A DNA stretch of 64,000 bases from Thermoproteota archaeon (GTDB lineage: Archaea > Thermoproteota > Thermoprotei_A > EX4484-217-1), in NCBI GenBank assembly GCA_029258915.1, contig JAPDJU010000012.1:62001-126000 (forward strand). The letters run 5' to 3'. Under the pieces are notes generated by a model. The model was not told the DNA's origin, searched no databases, and was given only the letters and a program-made list of their open reading frames with translations. A program made the translations under genes and the position numbers. This document shows, piece after piece, positions 33,618-41,622 of this stretch. Within the stretch, counting starts at the first letter, position 1. The number at the start of each line of letters is the position of its first letter.

Positions 33618-34976
33618 ATGGGTGAAGTCACTAGAAGAGACTTCCTTAAGGGGCTTATAGGAGGTCTCGTTGTAGGAGCAGCATTAGGTCTGGGAGGAGG
33701 TTATGCAGCAGCACCTAAAGGTGTAGTTACAGAGACAGTAACGAGAACAGAAACAGTAACTGAAACAGTAACAGCGTCTCCCTCGCCGAGTCCTCCACCA
33801 CCCGCTAAGAAAATTAAAGCAGGATTTATTTACGTAGGGCCGATAGGAGATTATGGATGGACATATGCACATAATTCTGGAAGACTTTACGTTGAAAAAC
33901 AATTTGGAGGAACTGTGGAAACCGTATATATTGAAAGCGTTCCAGAAGCCGAAGCCTTACCTAAAATAGAGTCTTTAATTGCTGAAGGATGTAAGGTAAT
34001 ATTTACTACAAGCTTCGGCTTTATGGACCCAACACTTGAAGCTGCAAAGAAATATCCCGACGTATGGTTCTGGCATTGCTCCGGCTATAAACGATGGGAT
34101 AATATGGGAACTTACTTCGCAGAACTATATCAACCATACTACTTATGCGGTTTAGTTGCTGGAGCCATATCACAAACGCTTAAGTTCGGCTATGTTGCAG
34201 CTTATCCTATACCTGAAGTTGTAAGACACATTAACAGCTGGGTTCTAGGAATATGGGAAGGATTATGGCGTAGATATAAACGTGGAGATCTAAGCTTAGA
34301 TGATTTAAAGAAAGTAGAAGTACATGTTAAATGGTTGTACTCATGGTATGATCCGCCAGCTGCAACCGATGCTGCGAGAAGCATGGTTGAAATGTACGAT
34401 GCTGACGTACTAGCTTTTACAGAAGACTCGCCGGCAACATTACAGGTTGCTGAAGAATATCAGAAAGCAGGAAAGAAAGTTTGGAGCTATAGCCACTATA
34501 GTAACATGAGAGATTATGGTCCAACAGCCCATTTAATAGGACAATTAGTCGACTGGGGTTTAATGTACGAATACATTTTAGCATACTATCTTGCAGGGGT
34601 AGCTAGAAGTATGGACCTATGGTGGCTAATGGGTGATGGAGGAGATATTAGAGAGGGATGGAGAAAGGGTAAAGGAGCCGCGTTCATATGGCTTGATGAA
34701 TGGGGAGACTTGAAAGCAGAGCTTGCAGCTAAAGGAGTACCAGACTGGGCAATAGATCTACTACTTAAAAGAGAAACATTAATGAAAGAAAGATACTGGG
34801 ATCCATGGAGTGGAAGCTTCTGGGCACCAATATTCAAGGAATTGACAGGCAAAGAAGGAATAGTTGACAGAGAAGGGAATGTAAGAATAAAGCCGGGAGA
34901 AGTAGCAGACCATGACCTATTATGGAGTATCGACTGGTTTGTATGGGGTCTAGCAGAACCTGTACCTAAGGGCTAA
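33618..34976 (+). CDS. BMP family substrate-binding protein with Tat signal
   Basis: The N-terminus MGEVTRRDFLKGLIGGLVVG carries a textbook twin-arginine motif (RRDFLK), followed by a hydrophobic h-region and a Thr/Glu/Val then Ser/Pro linker (residues about 35-65). The mature domain starts IKAGFIYVGPIGDYGWTYAHN, the BMP/PnrA/Med start, where the purine-binding Trp/Asp region lies. At 452 residues it is about 100 residues longer than usual BMP lipoproteins, with the extra part at the C-terminus. It belongs to the importer 29746-33466 and binds nucleoside or another solute outside the cell after folding inside. TatA and TatC genes begin 110 bases downstream. Role is well supported, exact ligand is not. 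Confidence 0.85.
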   Translation: MGEVTRRDFLKGLIGGLVVGAALGLGGGYAAAPKGVVTETVTRTETVTETVTASPSPSPPPPAKKIKAGFIYVGPIGDYGWTYAHNSGRLYVEKQFGGTVETVYIESVPEAEALPKIESLIAEGCKVIFTTSFGFMDPTLEAAKKYPDVWFWHCSGYKRWDNMGTYFAELYQPYYLCGLVAGAISQTLKFGYVAAYPIPEVVRHINSWVLGIWEGLWRRYKRGDLSLDDLKKVEVHVKWLYSWYDPPAATDAARSMVEMYDADVLAFTEDSPATLQVAEEYQKAGKKVWSYSHYSNMRDYGPTAHLIGQLVDWGLMYEYILAYYLAGVARSMDLWWLMGDGGDIREGWRKGKGAAFIWLDEWGDLKAELAAKGVPDWAIDLLLKRETLMKERYWDPWSGSFWAPIFKELTGKEGIVDREGNVRIKPGEVADHDLLWSIDWFVWGLAEPVPKG

Positions 34977-35033
34977 AAAATAAAAACAATTTTTTCCCTT
35001 AATTTAAATTCCTGCTGAAGTTTTAAACTAAAG

Positions 35034-35041
35034 TTTATATA
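35034..35041 (+). promoter_or_regulatory. TATA box of the tatA gene
   Basis: TTTATATA (35034-35041) lies 48 bases before ATG 35089. The leader of about 25 bases contains GAGAGGT. The tatC gene follows 70 bases after tatA and may share this promoter. Confidence 0.45.
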
Positions 35042-35088
35042 TTTACTCTAAACATTATGCAATAGGGTATCTGAGAGGTAAAAATATA

Positions 35089-35373
35089 ATGGTTATTACA
35101 CAGTGGGAATGGTTAGTAATTTTAGTATTCTTAGCGATACTCATCCTATGGGGTCCTCAGAAGCTTCCTCAATTAGCTAGAGCCATAGGTCAGGCTAAGA
35201 GGGAATTCGAAAAGGCATCTAAAGGAATTGAGGAAGAGTTAAAACCTAAGGATAAAGAAGCAGTAGTAGATGAAAAGATAGTAGACTTAGCAAAAAGCTT
35301 AGGAATATCTACAGAAGGTAAAACTAGAGAGCAAATACTTAAAGAAATCATGGAGAAAATGAAGAAAAAATAA
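35089..35373 (+). CDS. tatA: twin-arginine translocase subunit TatA
   Basis: TatA forms the pore-like part of the translocase for folded proteins. Features: a short N-terminus, one hydrophobic helix (WLVILVFLAILILWGPQKLP) with the family Gly-Pro at its end, and then the amphipathic helix LARAIGQAKREFEKASKGIEEEL. The tail of about 45 residues (IVDLAKSLGISTEGKTREQIL) forms an extra helical unit resembling a small SAP- or LEM-like element, longer than in typical TatA. TatC is encoded immediately downstream and a Tat substrate immediately upstream. Length is 94 residues. Family assignment is clear. Confidence 0.9.
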   Translation: MVITQWEWLVILVFLAILILWGPQKLPQLARAIGQAKREFEKASKGIEEELKPKDKEAVVDEKIVDLAKSLGISTEGKTREQILKEIMEKMKKK

Positions 35374-35442
35374 AACAATACAGTATAGTAAAGGACTTAA
35401 AAAATAATAGAGAACTGTTTAGTCTAATAGTTAGTGATAATC

Positions 35443-36345
35443 ATGGCTTCTGATGAAGAATTCGTTTTAACTAGAATGAGTATGGAGGAGCATCTTAAAG
35501 AGTTAAGATATAGGGTAAAGATATCGCTAATATCTGTGGCCGCAATAACGTTAGCTTTAATGGTAGTACCTGCTGATCCAAATTTTTTAAGCAACCCATT
35601 TATTTTTTATAAGCCCTTAGTTTCAGTCATCCTTGATTACATAAGGGTTTACACATTACCTGAAGAAGTAGAGCTTGTAGGTATAAGGTTTTTAGCTCCA
35701 ATAGAGCTATATCTTTTTTCATCTTTGATACTAGGAGTTATACTGAGCATGCCAATAATAGCTTATGAAGCATATAAGTTCATAGACCCAGCACTTTATT
35801 CTCACGAGAAGAAGCTAATATATCCGTTTACACTTGCATTTACAACATTATTTACTGTAGGGGCTCTTTTTGGATTATTCCTGGTTATACCGTTTCTATT
35901 AAAAGCATCCTTACTATTTTACGGAATTGTAGGAGCAGCACCATTGGTTTATGTGACAGATTTCTATAGCTTAGTACTGTACACAACGCTTCTTTCGGGA
36001 CTTGCCTTTACATTCCCAGCTGTTTTTATTCTTTTAGTGAGATTAGGGTTTATAGATACATCAATAATAGAGGGTAAAAGATTACCATTCTACTTCGCAA
36101 TATTCGTACTGACAGCAATAATAACACCAGATGGAGGCCCAATAGCGGACTTCATTCTATTCTTACCAATAATCATACTGATGGAAATAGCGGTAAAAAT
36201 AGCTAAGAAATATGAGAAAGAAAGGCAAATACCGAAAAGAAGCATATTTACAAAAGTAGTAGAGCCAATAAAATGCCCATACTGCGGACAAACAATACCG
36301 GGAAATACAACATTCTGCCCAAAATGCGGAAAATCAATAAGGTAA
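35443..36345 (+). CDS. tatC: twin-arginine translocase subunit TatC with C-terminal zinc ribbon
   Basis: TatC is the receptor for twin-arginine signals. The N-terminus has SMEEHLKELRYRVKISL, matching the conserved HL-E-LR-R signature, and six hydrophobic segments follow to about residue 250. After a basic linker the last 25 residues contain CPYCGQTIPGNTTFCPKCG, a C-x2-C-x10-C-x2-C zinc ribbon (Cys 278, 281, 292, 295). Ordinary TatC ends soon after helix 6, so this is an added cytoplasmic module. ATG 35443 follows AGTGAT; GTG 35434 would add three residues. The ribbon could dock signal peptides, cofactor-containing substrates or chaperones; this is inference. Confidence 0.88.
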   Translation: MASDEEFVLTRMSMEEHLKELRYRVKISLISVAAITLALMVVPADPNFLSNPFIFYKPLVSVILDYIRVYTLPEEVELVGIRFLAPIELYLFSSLILGVILSMPIIAYEAYKFIDPALYSHEKKLIYPFTLAFTTLFTVGALFGLFLVIPFLLKASLLFYGIVGAAPLVYVTDFYSLVLYTTLLSGLAFTFPAVFILLVRLGFIDTSIIEGKRLPFYFAIFVLTAIITPDGGPIADFILFLPIIILMEIAVKIAKKYEKERQIPKRSIFTKVVEPIKCPYCGQTIPGNTTFCPKCGKSIR

Positions 36346-36571
36346 TCTAAAGAAAATTCAACTTTGTTTTATTGTAGAACATGTAAGCTATAATTACTTC
36401 ATTGGATGCTGTCGAATTTGAGGAGTTAAGGTAGTTGAGATTAGAGATTGGAAAAGGAATGAAGTATATTAGGTTAGCTAAAGTACTTAATATTAATATG
36501 AAGCTTGTAATGCAGAGTCTGCCAGCAAGGTTAAGTCTTTACCTAGTAGTGTAGTTGATTGTTTTAAAGCC

Positions 36572-36790
36572 TTGCATAAGCTTATTGATGTTTTAAGTGG
36601 CGCACTACTTCATATTAAGAGCGGTAGGGTGGATGATGCAAGAGTAACTTTGAGTAAGATCGGGTTGAAACAGTATAGGAGGCTTATTGAGAGTTTAGGT
36701 GATGAAAACATTGTTAAGGGGTATGGTAACATTGTTTTTCTTGCTAAACAGCGTGAAACCTATTTAAGTGCCTTGGAGAGTCATGTTTAA
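36572..36790 (+). CDS. small open frame, possible remnant of a helical protein
   Basis: The frame is open from 36497 to 36790 and codes for a mainly helical peptide, KLIDVLSGALLHIKSGRVDDARVT and following. There is no convincing ribosome binding site before TTG 36572 and I recognise no family. The stretch before it (36346-36496) reads with stop codons in all forward frames. It may be a short real gene or the 3' part of a decayed gene beside the second AAA ATPase. Low confidence. Confidence 0.25.
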   Translation: MHKLIDVLSGALLHIKSGRVDDARVTLSKIGLKQYRRLIESLGDENIVKGYGNIVFLAKQRETYLSALESHV

Positions 36791-36896
36791 AACTTAAAAG
36801 TATGTTGAAAGAGCTAGTTAATAAACTACTTTAGAATACTTTCTAATTTTTCTCTGAAATCTACTGAACATTACGGTTAGCTAAAAAAGTTTATAG

Positions 36897-36912
36897 GTTA
36901 CAGGGGTGTAAC
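36897..36912. promoter_or_regulatory. inverted repeat between TATA box and start of the second AAA ATPase
   Basis: GTTACA (36897-36902) and TGTAAC (36907-36912) are perfect complements around GGGG. A TATA-like TTTATAG at 36890-36896 would place the transcript start at the ATG (36915), so the repeat lies between TATA box and start, the typical place for an archaeal repressor. It also encloses GGGGTG, the only ribosome binding site. The first ATPase gene also has GTAAC/GTTAC repeats before its start. Confidence 0.45.
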
Positions 36913-36914
36913 TT

Positions 36915-38006
36915 ATGCTTTTCGATCCTAGACCTAAGGAGTGTAGAGCTGAATTATTTAATAGAGAGAAGGAGCTTAAGGTTCTTTCAAGATATATGGT
37001 TTCTGGTTCTCCTATTATTTTATGTTTAGGTATAAGGAGGGTGGGGAAAACATCGGTTTTAAAAGTGTTTCTTAGTGAAAGCAATCGCCCTTACATATAC
37101 GTTGATGCTAGAAGGTTATCTGAGTTTGGGTATTCTAAGCAGGGTTTTTACAGGTTACTTTCGGAGGAGTTTACTAGAATCGGAGGCAGATTTGCTTTAA
37201 TTACCGAGTATTTAAAGAATATAAAAGGAGTTAGCATAGCTGGTTACGGAGTGGAATTTAATTGGAAAAATAGGGAACTGTCTTTTTCATCTATTCTTAC
37301 AAAAATGAATGAATATGCTGAAGACGGTAAGACAACATTTATTGTCGCTATCGATGAAGCTCAGGATCTTAGGTTCCTAAGAGGATATAGGAGGATAGAT
37401 TTAGCACAAATTTTAGCATATAGTTATGATAATTTGAAGAGGGTAAAGTTTATTTTAGCAGGTTCTGAAGTAGGTCTACTATATAAATTTCTCGGATTTA
37501 ATAGTCCTGCAAGCCCACTTTATGGTAGAGTAAGAGATGAAGTTGTAATTGAAAGATTTAACAGAGAAAAATCAGTTAAGTTTTTAGAGGCAGGGTTTAA
37601 GGAAGCTAATGTAAAAGTGTCGAAGAACATAATTGAAAATGTTGTTGAAGTTCTTGACGGTATCCCTGGCTGGTTAACGTATTTCGGGTATAAGTTTATA
37701 CAGTCAAGACGGTTAAATATGCTTGATCAGATAATTAGAGAAGCAGAGAATATAGCCTTAAATGAACTTAGGAAACTCAGAACATTCTCTCCTCTCTACA
37801 TTCATATATTAAGAGCAGTATCATTAGGCTTTAACCGTTGGAGCACTATTAGAAAAACCGTTGAAGCATGGACGGGAAGACATGTTCCATCAAAAACCTT
37901 GTACAGTCTTCTAAACAACCTAGTAGACATGAGCATATTAGCTAAGGTAAATGGCAAATACGTATTCCTCGATCCAATATATAGGAGAGCATCTAAAACC
38001 CTTTAA
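36915..38006 (+). CDS. archaeal AAA+ ATPase (ATPase_2 family), paralogue
   Basis: The 363-residue protein shares its layout with the ATPase at 833-1936: MLFDPRPKE at the start, Walker A LGIRRVGKTSVLKVF, Walker B FIVAIDEAQDL, AGSEVGLLYKFL, SPLYGRVRDEVVIERF and GIPGWLTYFGYKFI, then a winged helix with HVPSKTLYSLLNNLVD. The invariant GWLTYFG is the site where the decayed copy has a stop codon. Function is unknown. It is a single-gene unit in a gap between the Tat genes and a convergent amidohydrolase, and close to a possible gene remnant, which fits the tendency of such ATPases to sit at variable loci. Confidence 0.85.
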   Translation: MLFDPRPKECRAELFNREKELKVLSRYMVSGSPIILCLGIRRVGKTSVLKVFLSESNRPYIYVDARRLSEFGYSKQGFYRLLSEEFTRIGGRFALITEYLKNIKGVSIAGYGVEFNWKNRELSFSSILTKMNEYAEDGKTTFIVAIDEAQDLRFLRGYRRIDLAQILAYSYDNLKRVKFILAGSEVGLLYKFLGFNSPASPLYGRVRDEVVIERFNREKSVKFLEAGFKEANVKVSKNIIENVVEVLDGIPGWLTYFGYKFIQSRRLNMLDQIIREAENIALNELRKLRTFSPLYIHILRAVSLGFNRWSTIRKTVEAWTGRHVPSKTLYSLLNNLVDMSILAKVNGKYVFLDPIYRRASKTL

Positions 38007-38092
38007 CAAAAATAGGGAACACGGAAGCCAGGTGTAAAAAGTATGAGTAATACTTTACGCTTACTTAGCTCCATGATGTTTCACTCAAACAC

Positions 38093-39487
38093 TTACTCCA
38101 CGGGCCAATGTATTATTGGCTTTATTCCCGTTCTTTCCACTACTTCATGTCCTCTCTTCTCTGCTTTCTCAAGGATTTTCTCTTCACTTACTGTTAGTAT
38201 TTTCCTGTTCTCCATTACTATTTTTCCGTCTATTATTACTGTTTCTACGTCTTGCCCTTGAGCTGCGTAGACTAAGTGAGTTACAGGGTTTAGCATTGGT
38301 ATTAGGTGTGGTTTCCAGTAGTCTATGATTATTATATCTGCTTTCTTACCTACTTCTATTGACCCTATTTCCCTATCTAATCCTAGAGCTTTTGCACCAT
38401 TTATTGTCGCCATTTCTATTACTTGTTCGGCTGTTATTGCTTTAGGATCTCCATTTATTAGCGCTTGACCTAGTGCTGCTATTTTCATCTCCTCAACCAT
38501 GTCGTAATTATCATTGCTTGGCCCTCCATCGCATCCTAATCCTACATTTACTCCTTCTCTAAGCATTTTAGCTACTGGTGTTAGCCCTGAGCCAAGCTTC
38601 ATGTTACATGATGGGTTGTGGGCTACATGGGTTCCTGTTTTTGCAAGCAATTTTATTTCCTCATCAGTAACCCAAACTACATGTATTAAAACAACATTGG
38701 ACCCAAGCATTCCTATGTAATTACAGAACTCTACTGGCCTCATTCTAAACTCTTTCTTAAAATATCCTAGATCCTCCTTAGCTTCTGCTAAATGCATTGT
38801 TATCCCTATTTTCAGCTCTTTCGCCTTAGCTACTATTTCACGGTATGTTTCAATAGTGACAGCTCCAGGGGTTCTAGGTGCAAACCATACAAATATTCTA
38901 CCATGTTTACCATGCCATTTCTGATACATGTGTAAAACCTCTTTCATACCATACTCTTTAGTTTCAATAAGTCCTGAATGAATAATGCTTTTCTCTAAAG
39001 CATAACCAGGTGTGTCCATTACGTGTCTTCCGAGAACGCCTCTCATACCTATTTGTTCAAGTGCTTCAGCAATACCTTCCATACCATATCTTCCTGAAAG
39101 ACCTGCTTCAAGAAACGTTGTTGTCCCTGATTTCAGCATTTCAACCATACATAGTAGCGCACTTGTTTTACCATCTTCTTTAGTATAGTTTCCTTGAAGA
39201 GGCCAAACATAGTCTTTAAGCCAAGGTATTAACTTAACATACTGTGCCATACCTCTAATCATAGCTTGAGCCATATGTACATGGAGATCTATAAGACCTG
39301 GCATAACTATTTTTCTTGAAGCGTCAATTACAATATCTGAATATTCCTTATATTCTCTGTCAAGTTTTTCCCTCTTACCAACAGCAACTATTCTATTGCC
39401 TTCGATAGCTATTGCTCCATCCCTGATAATCCTTCTATTTTTATCTACTGTAATAAACCAGCCCCCTCTAATGTAAATATCCGCCAT
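38093..39487 (-). CDS. amidohydrolase, amino-heterocycle deaminase type (MTA/SAH/guanine deaminase-like)
   Basis: The metal sites occur in order: LIDLHVHMAQAMIRG (HxH), TMHLAEAKED, LIHVVWVTDEE and LGCDGGPSNDNYDM (catalytic Asp). They define the TrzN/AtzA/SsnA/MtaD class with 464 residues. The metal-near HNPSCNMKLGSG is also typical. The product should hydrolyse an amino group from a purine-like ring. It resembles the enzyme at 10621-12000 only at the family level, so the two probably have different substrates; guanine deaminase, SAH or MTA deaminase are candidates. It is divergent from adenine deaminase across about 330 bases. ATG 39487 has no strong ribosome binding site. Confidence 0.8.
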   Translation of the reverse strand: MADIYIRGGWFITVDKNRRIIRDGAIAIEGNRIVAVGKREKLDREYKEYSDIVIDASRKIVMPGLIDLHVHMAQAMIRGMAQYVKLIPWLKDYVWPLQGNYTKEDGKTSALLCMVEMLKSGTTTFLEAGLSGRYGMEGIAEALEQIGMRGVLGRHVMDTPGYALEKSIIHSGLIETKEYGMKEVLHMYQKWHGKHGRIFVWFAPRTPGAVTIETYREIVAKAKELKIGITMHLAEAKEDLGYFKKEFRMRPVEFCNYIGMLGSNVVLIHVVWVTDEEIKLLAKTGTHVAHNPSCNMKLGSGLTPVAKMLREGVNVGLGCDGGPSNDNYDMVEEMKIAALGQALINGDPKAITAEQVIEMATINGAKALGLDREIGSIEVGKKADIIIIDYWKPHLIPMLNPVTHLVYAAQGQDVETVIIDGKIVMENRKILTVSEEKILEKAEKRGHEVVERTGIKPIIHWPVE

Positions 39488-39820
39488 AATAAGAGACCAC
39501 CAAGTAAAATAATTTAAGAAACATATGTAAAAGTAATGGTTAATTTAAATTTCTAAAAGTAATATTTCATATCTTTGACTTCATAACTGTATTTATTATT
39601 TCATTAACACTTACTTTATTACCTAAGATTTAAGTAGAGCTTTTTAACAACACAAGGTTCTCTTGGTGTTGAGGTTTAAACACGTCATTAAAAACTATAT
39701 ACTTTACACGCTGTGTTATGGTAATTTAGGGATGTGTATAAAGCTAATATAGTTGATAACATATTTAGTCTACAAAAAGGTTGTTCAAAACTTAATTTCT
39801 AAACCAAGGTGTATTACATA
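39488..39820. other. divergent intergenic region between two deaminase genes
   Basis: About 330 AT-rich bases separate the leftward amidohydrolase from adenine deaminase. An imperfect TACACGCTGTGTTA segment (39705-39718) and a nearby TTAAAAACTATATACT box (about 39688-39703) may belong to the rightward promoter. I saw no coding frame, RNA gene or clean repeat. Confidence 0.4.
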
Positions 39821-41608
39821 ATGTATATTAGTGAACTTAATGCTGGGATTATGCGGGAACTTGTTTTAACAGCTTTAGGTAAATTAAAAGCTGATTTAGT
39901 TTTGAAAAATGCTTCTCTAGTTAACGTTTACACTTCTGAAGTTATTGAAAACATAAGTATTGGTATAAAAAATGGTAGAATCGCATATGTTGGTGAAAAC
40001 ATTAAACATTTAATAGGTTCTTCAACTCAGGTTATTGATGTTAAAGGAATGTATGTTACCCCTGGTTTCATGGATTCTCATATTCATATTGAAAGTAGTA
40101 TGTTAACTCCATTAGGATTTTCTGAAGCCGTACTACCTCATGGTACAACAGCTGTTTTCGTGGATCCTCATGAAATAGCTAATGTTCTGGGTGTTAAAGG
40201 TGTTGAGTTTTTCATTAAAGAAGCATTGGAAGCCCCAATCAGAATTTTTATAAATGTTCCATCATGTGTTCCATCAACACCGGAGGATACCACTGGAGCC
40301 ATCTTAGGATATAAGGAAGTTGAACATTTGCTTAAAAACCCGTATACCATAGGGTTAGCTGAGGTAATGGATTTCTATGGTGTTTTAGCTTTAAGAGAAG
40401 ATATTATTAGGAAAATTGAAGCTGCACATAAGTTAGGTAAGGTCGTGGACGGACATGCACCAAGCCTTTCAGGTAAGTATCTTCAAGCATATATCGCTGC
40501 AGGAATATCCTCAGACCATGAGAGTATAAAAGCTGAAGAAGTTATTGAAAAAGCTAGGTTAGGAATGTATGTTATGCTTAGAGAAGGCAGTGCATGGAGA
40601 GATTTAGCTAAAACTGTAAAAGCAATTACTGAGGGAAAGATAGATACACGAATGCTACTTTTAGCAAGTGATGATAGGAATCCTTATAATATAGTTCATG
40701 AAGGTCATATGGACTATCTTATTAGAAAAATTATTAGCCTCGGTGTAGATCCTATTAAAGCTATTCAAATGGCAACGTTGAACATAGCTTTAAGGTTTAA
40801 AGTGGATGACCATTTAGGGGGAATAGCGCCGGGCAAATTAGCTGATATGGTTGTTCTAGATAGTTTAGATAAGGTTAATGTAAAAATGGTTTTCATAGAT
40901 GGTAAACTTTTAGCTAAAGAAGGTAAGCCATTATGGCATGTACCTGAAGGTTACAAAGCGCCTAAACACCTTTATGAAACAATTAATATTAAAAGAAAAA
41001 TTTCTCCTGAAGACTTCAAAATAAAAGCTCCAATAGTAGAAGGCTCTGTTAAAGTTAAGGTTATAGGTATAGTTCCTGAAAAAGCTGTAACTAAAAAACT
41101 TATAATGAATATACATGTTAAAAACGGGTATGTGCTGTCTGAAATTAAAAGAGATATTTTAAAAATTGCAATGATTGAAAGGTATAGCGGTAATGGACGT
41201 GTAGGTGTGGGGTTAGTTCACGGATTCGGATTTAAATATGGAGCATTAGCCTCATCAATAGCTCACGATAGCCATAACATATTAATTGTCGGTGTAAGTG
41301 AAAAAGACATGGCAACTGCTGCTAATAAGGTAATAGAAATCGGTGGTGGAATAGTCTTCGCCGCCGACGGGAAAATAAGAGCAGCTGTAGAACTTCCTAT
41401 TGCAGGCATTTTAAGTGACAAACCTGTGAAAGAAGTTGTAGAAGAATTAGAGAAACTAACTTTAGAAACAAAGAAAGCCGGCTCTAAACTTAGTGAACCA
41501 TACATGACGCTTTCAATTTTAGGTTTAATTGTTATTCCAGAGTTAAGAATAACTGATAAAGGATTATTTGATGTGGTAAATAATAAATTTACAAGTTTAT
41601 TTGCATAA
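39821..41608 (+). CDS. ade: adenine deaminase (Ade family amidohydrolase)
   Basis: Adenine deaminase converts adenine to hypoxanthine and ammonia. The sequence has the family hallmarks: GFMDSHIHIESSMLTPLGF (metal site), GTTAVFVDPHEIANVLG, DGHAPSLSGKYLQAYIAAGISSDHES, LLLASDDRNP, and the C-terminal adenine-deaminase domain with VGLVHGFGFKYGALASSIAHDSHN and AADGKIRAAVELPIAGILS. Length is about 595 residues, as expected for the Bacillus-type enzyme. I chose ATG 39821, ten bases after AAGGTG; GTG 39809 would add four residues. The cyclic amidase gene follows 14 bases later. It supplies the first committed step of adenine breakdown. Confidence 0.93.
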   Translation: MYISELNAGIMRELVLTALGKLKADLVLKNASLVNVYTSEVIENISIGIKNGRIAYVGENIKHLIGSSTQVIDVKGMYVTPGFMDSHIHIESSMLTPLGFSEAVLPHGTTAVFVDPHEIANVLGVKGVEFFIKEALEAPIRIFINVPSCVPSTPEDTTGAILGYKEVEHLLKNPYTIGLAEVMDFYGVLALREDIIRKIEAAHKLGKVVDGHAPSLSGKYLQAYIAAGISSDHESIKAEEVIEKARLGMYVMLREGSAWRDLAKTVKAITEGKIDTRMLLLASDDRNPYNIVHEGHMDYLIRKIISLGVDPIKAIQMATLNIALRFKVDDHLGGIAPGKLADMVVLDSLDKVNVKMVFIDGKLLAKEGKPLWHVPEGYKAPKHLYETINIKRKISPEDFKIKAPIVEGSVKVKVIGIVPEKAVTKKLIMNIHVKNGYVLSEIKRDILKIAMIERYSGNGRVGVGLVHGFGFKYGALASSIAHDSHNILIVGVSEKDMATAANKVIEIGGGIVFAADGKIRAAVELPIAGILSDKPVKEVVEELEKLTLETKKAGSKLSEPYMTLSILGLIVIPELRITDKGLFDVVNNKFTSLFA

Positions 41609-41622
41609 ACGGTGGTTAATCT

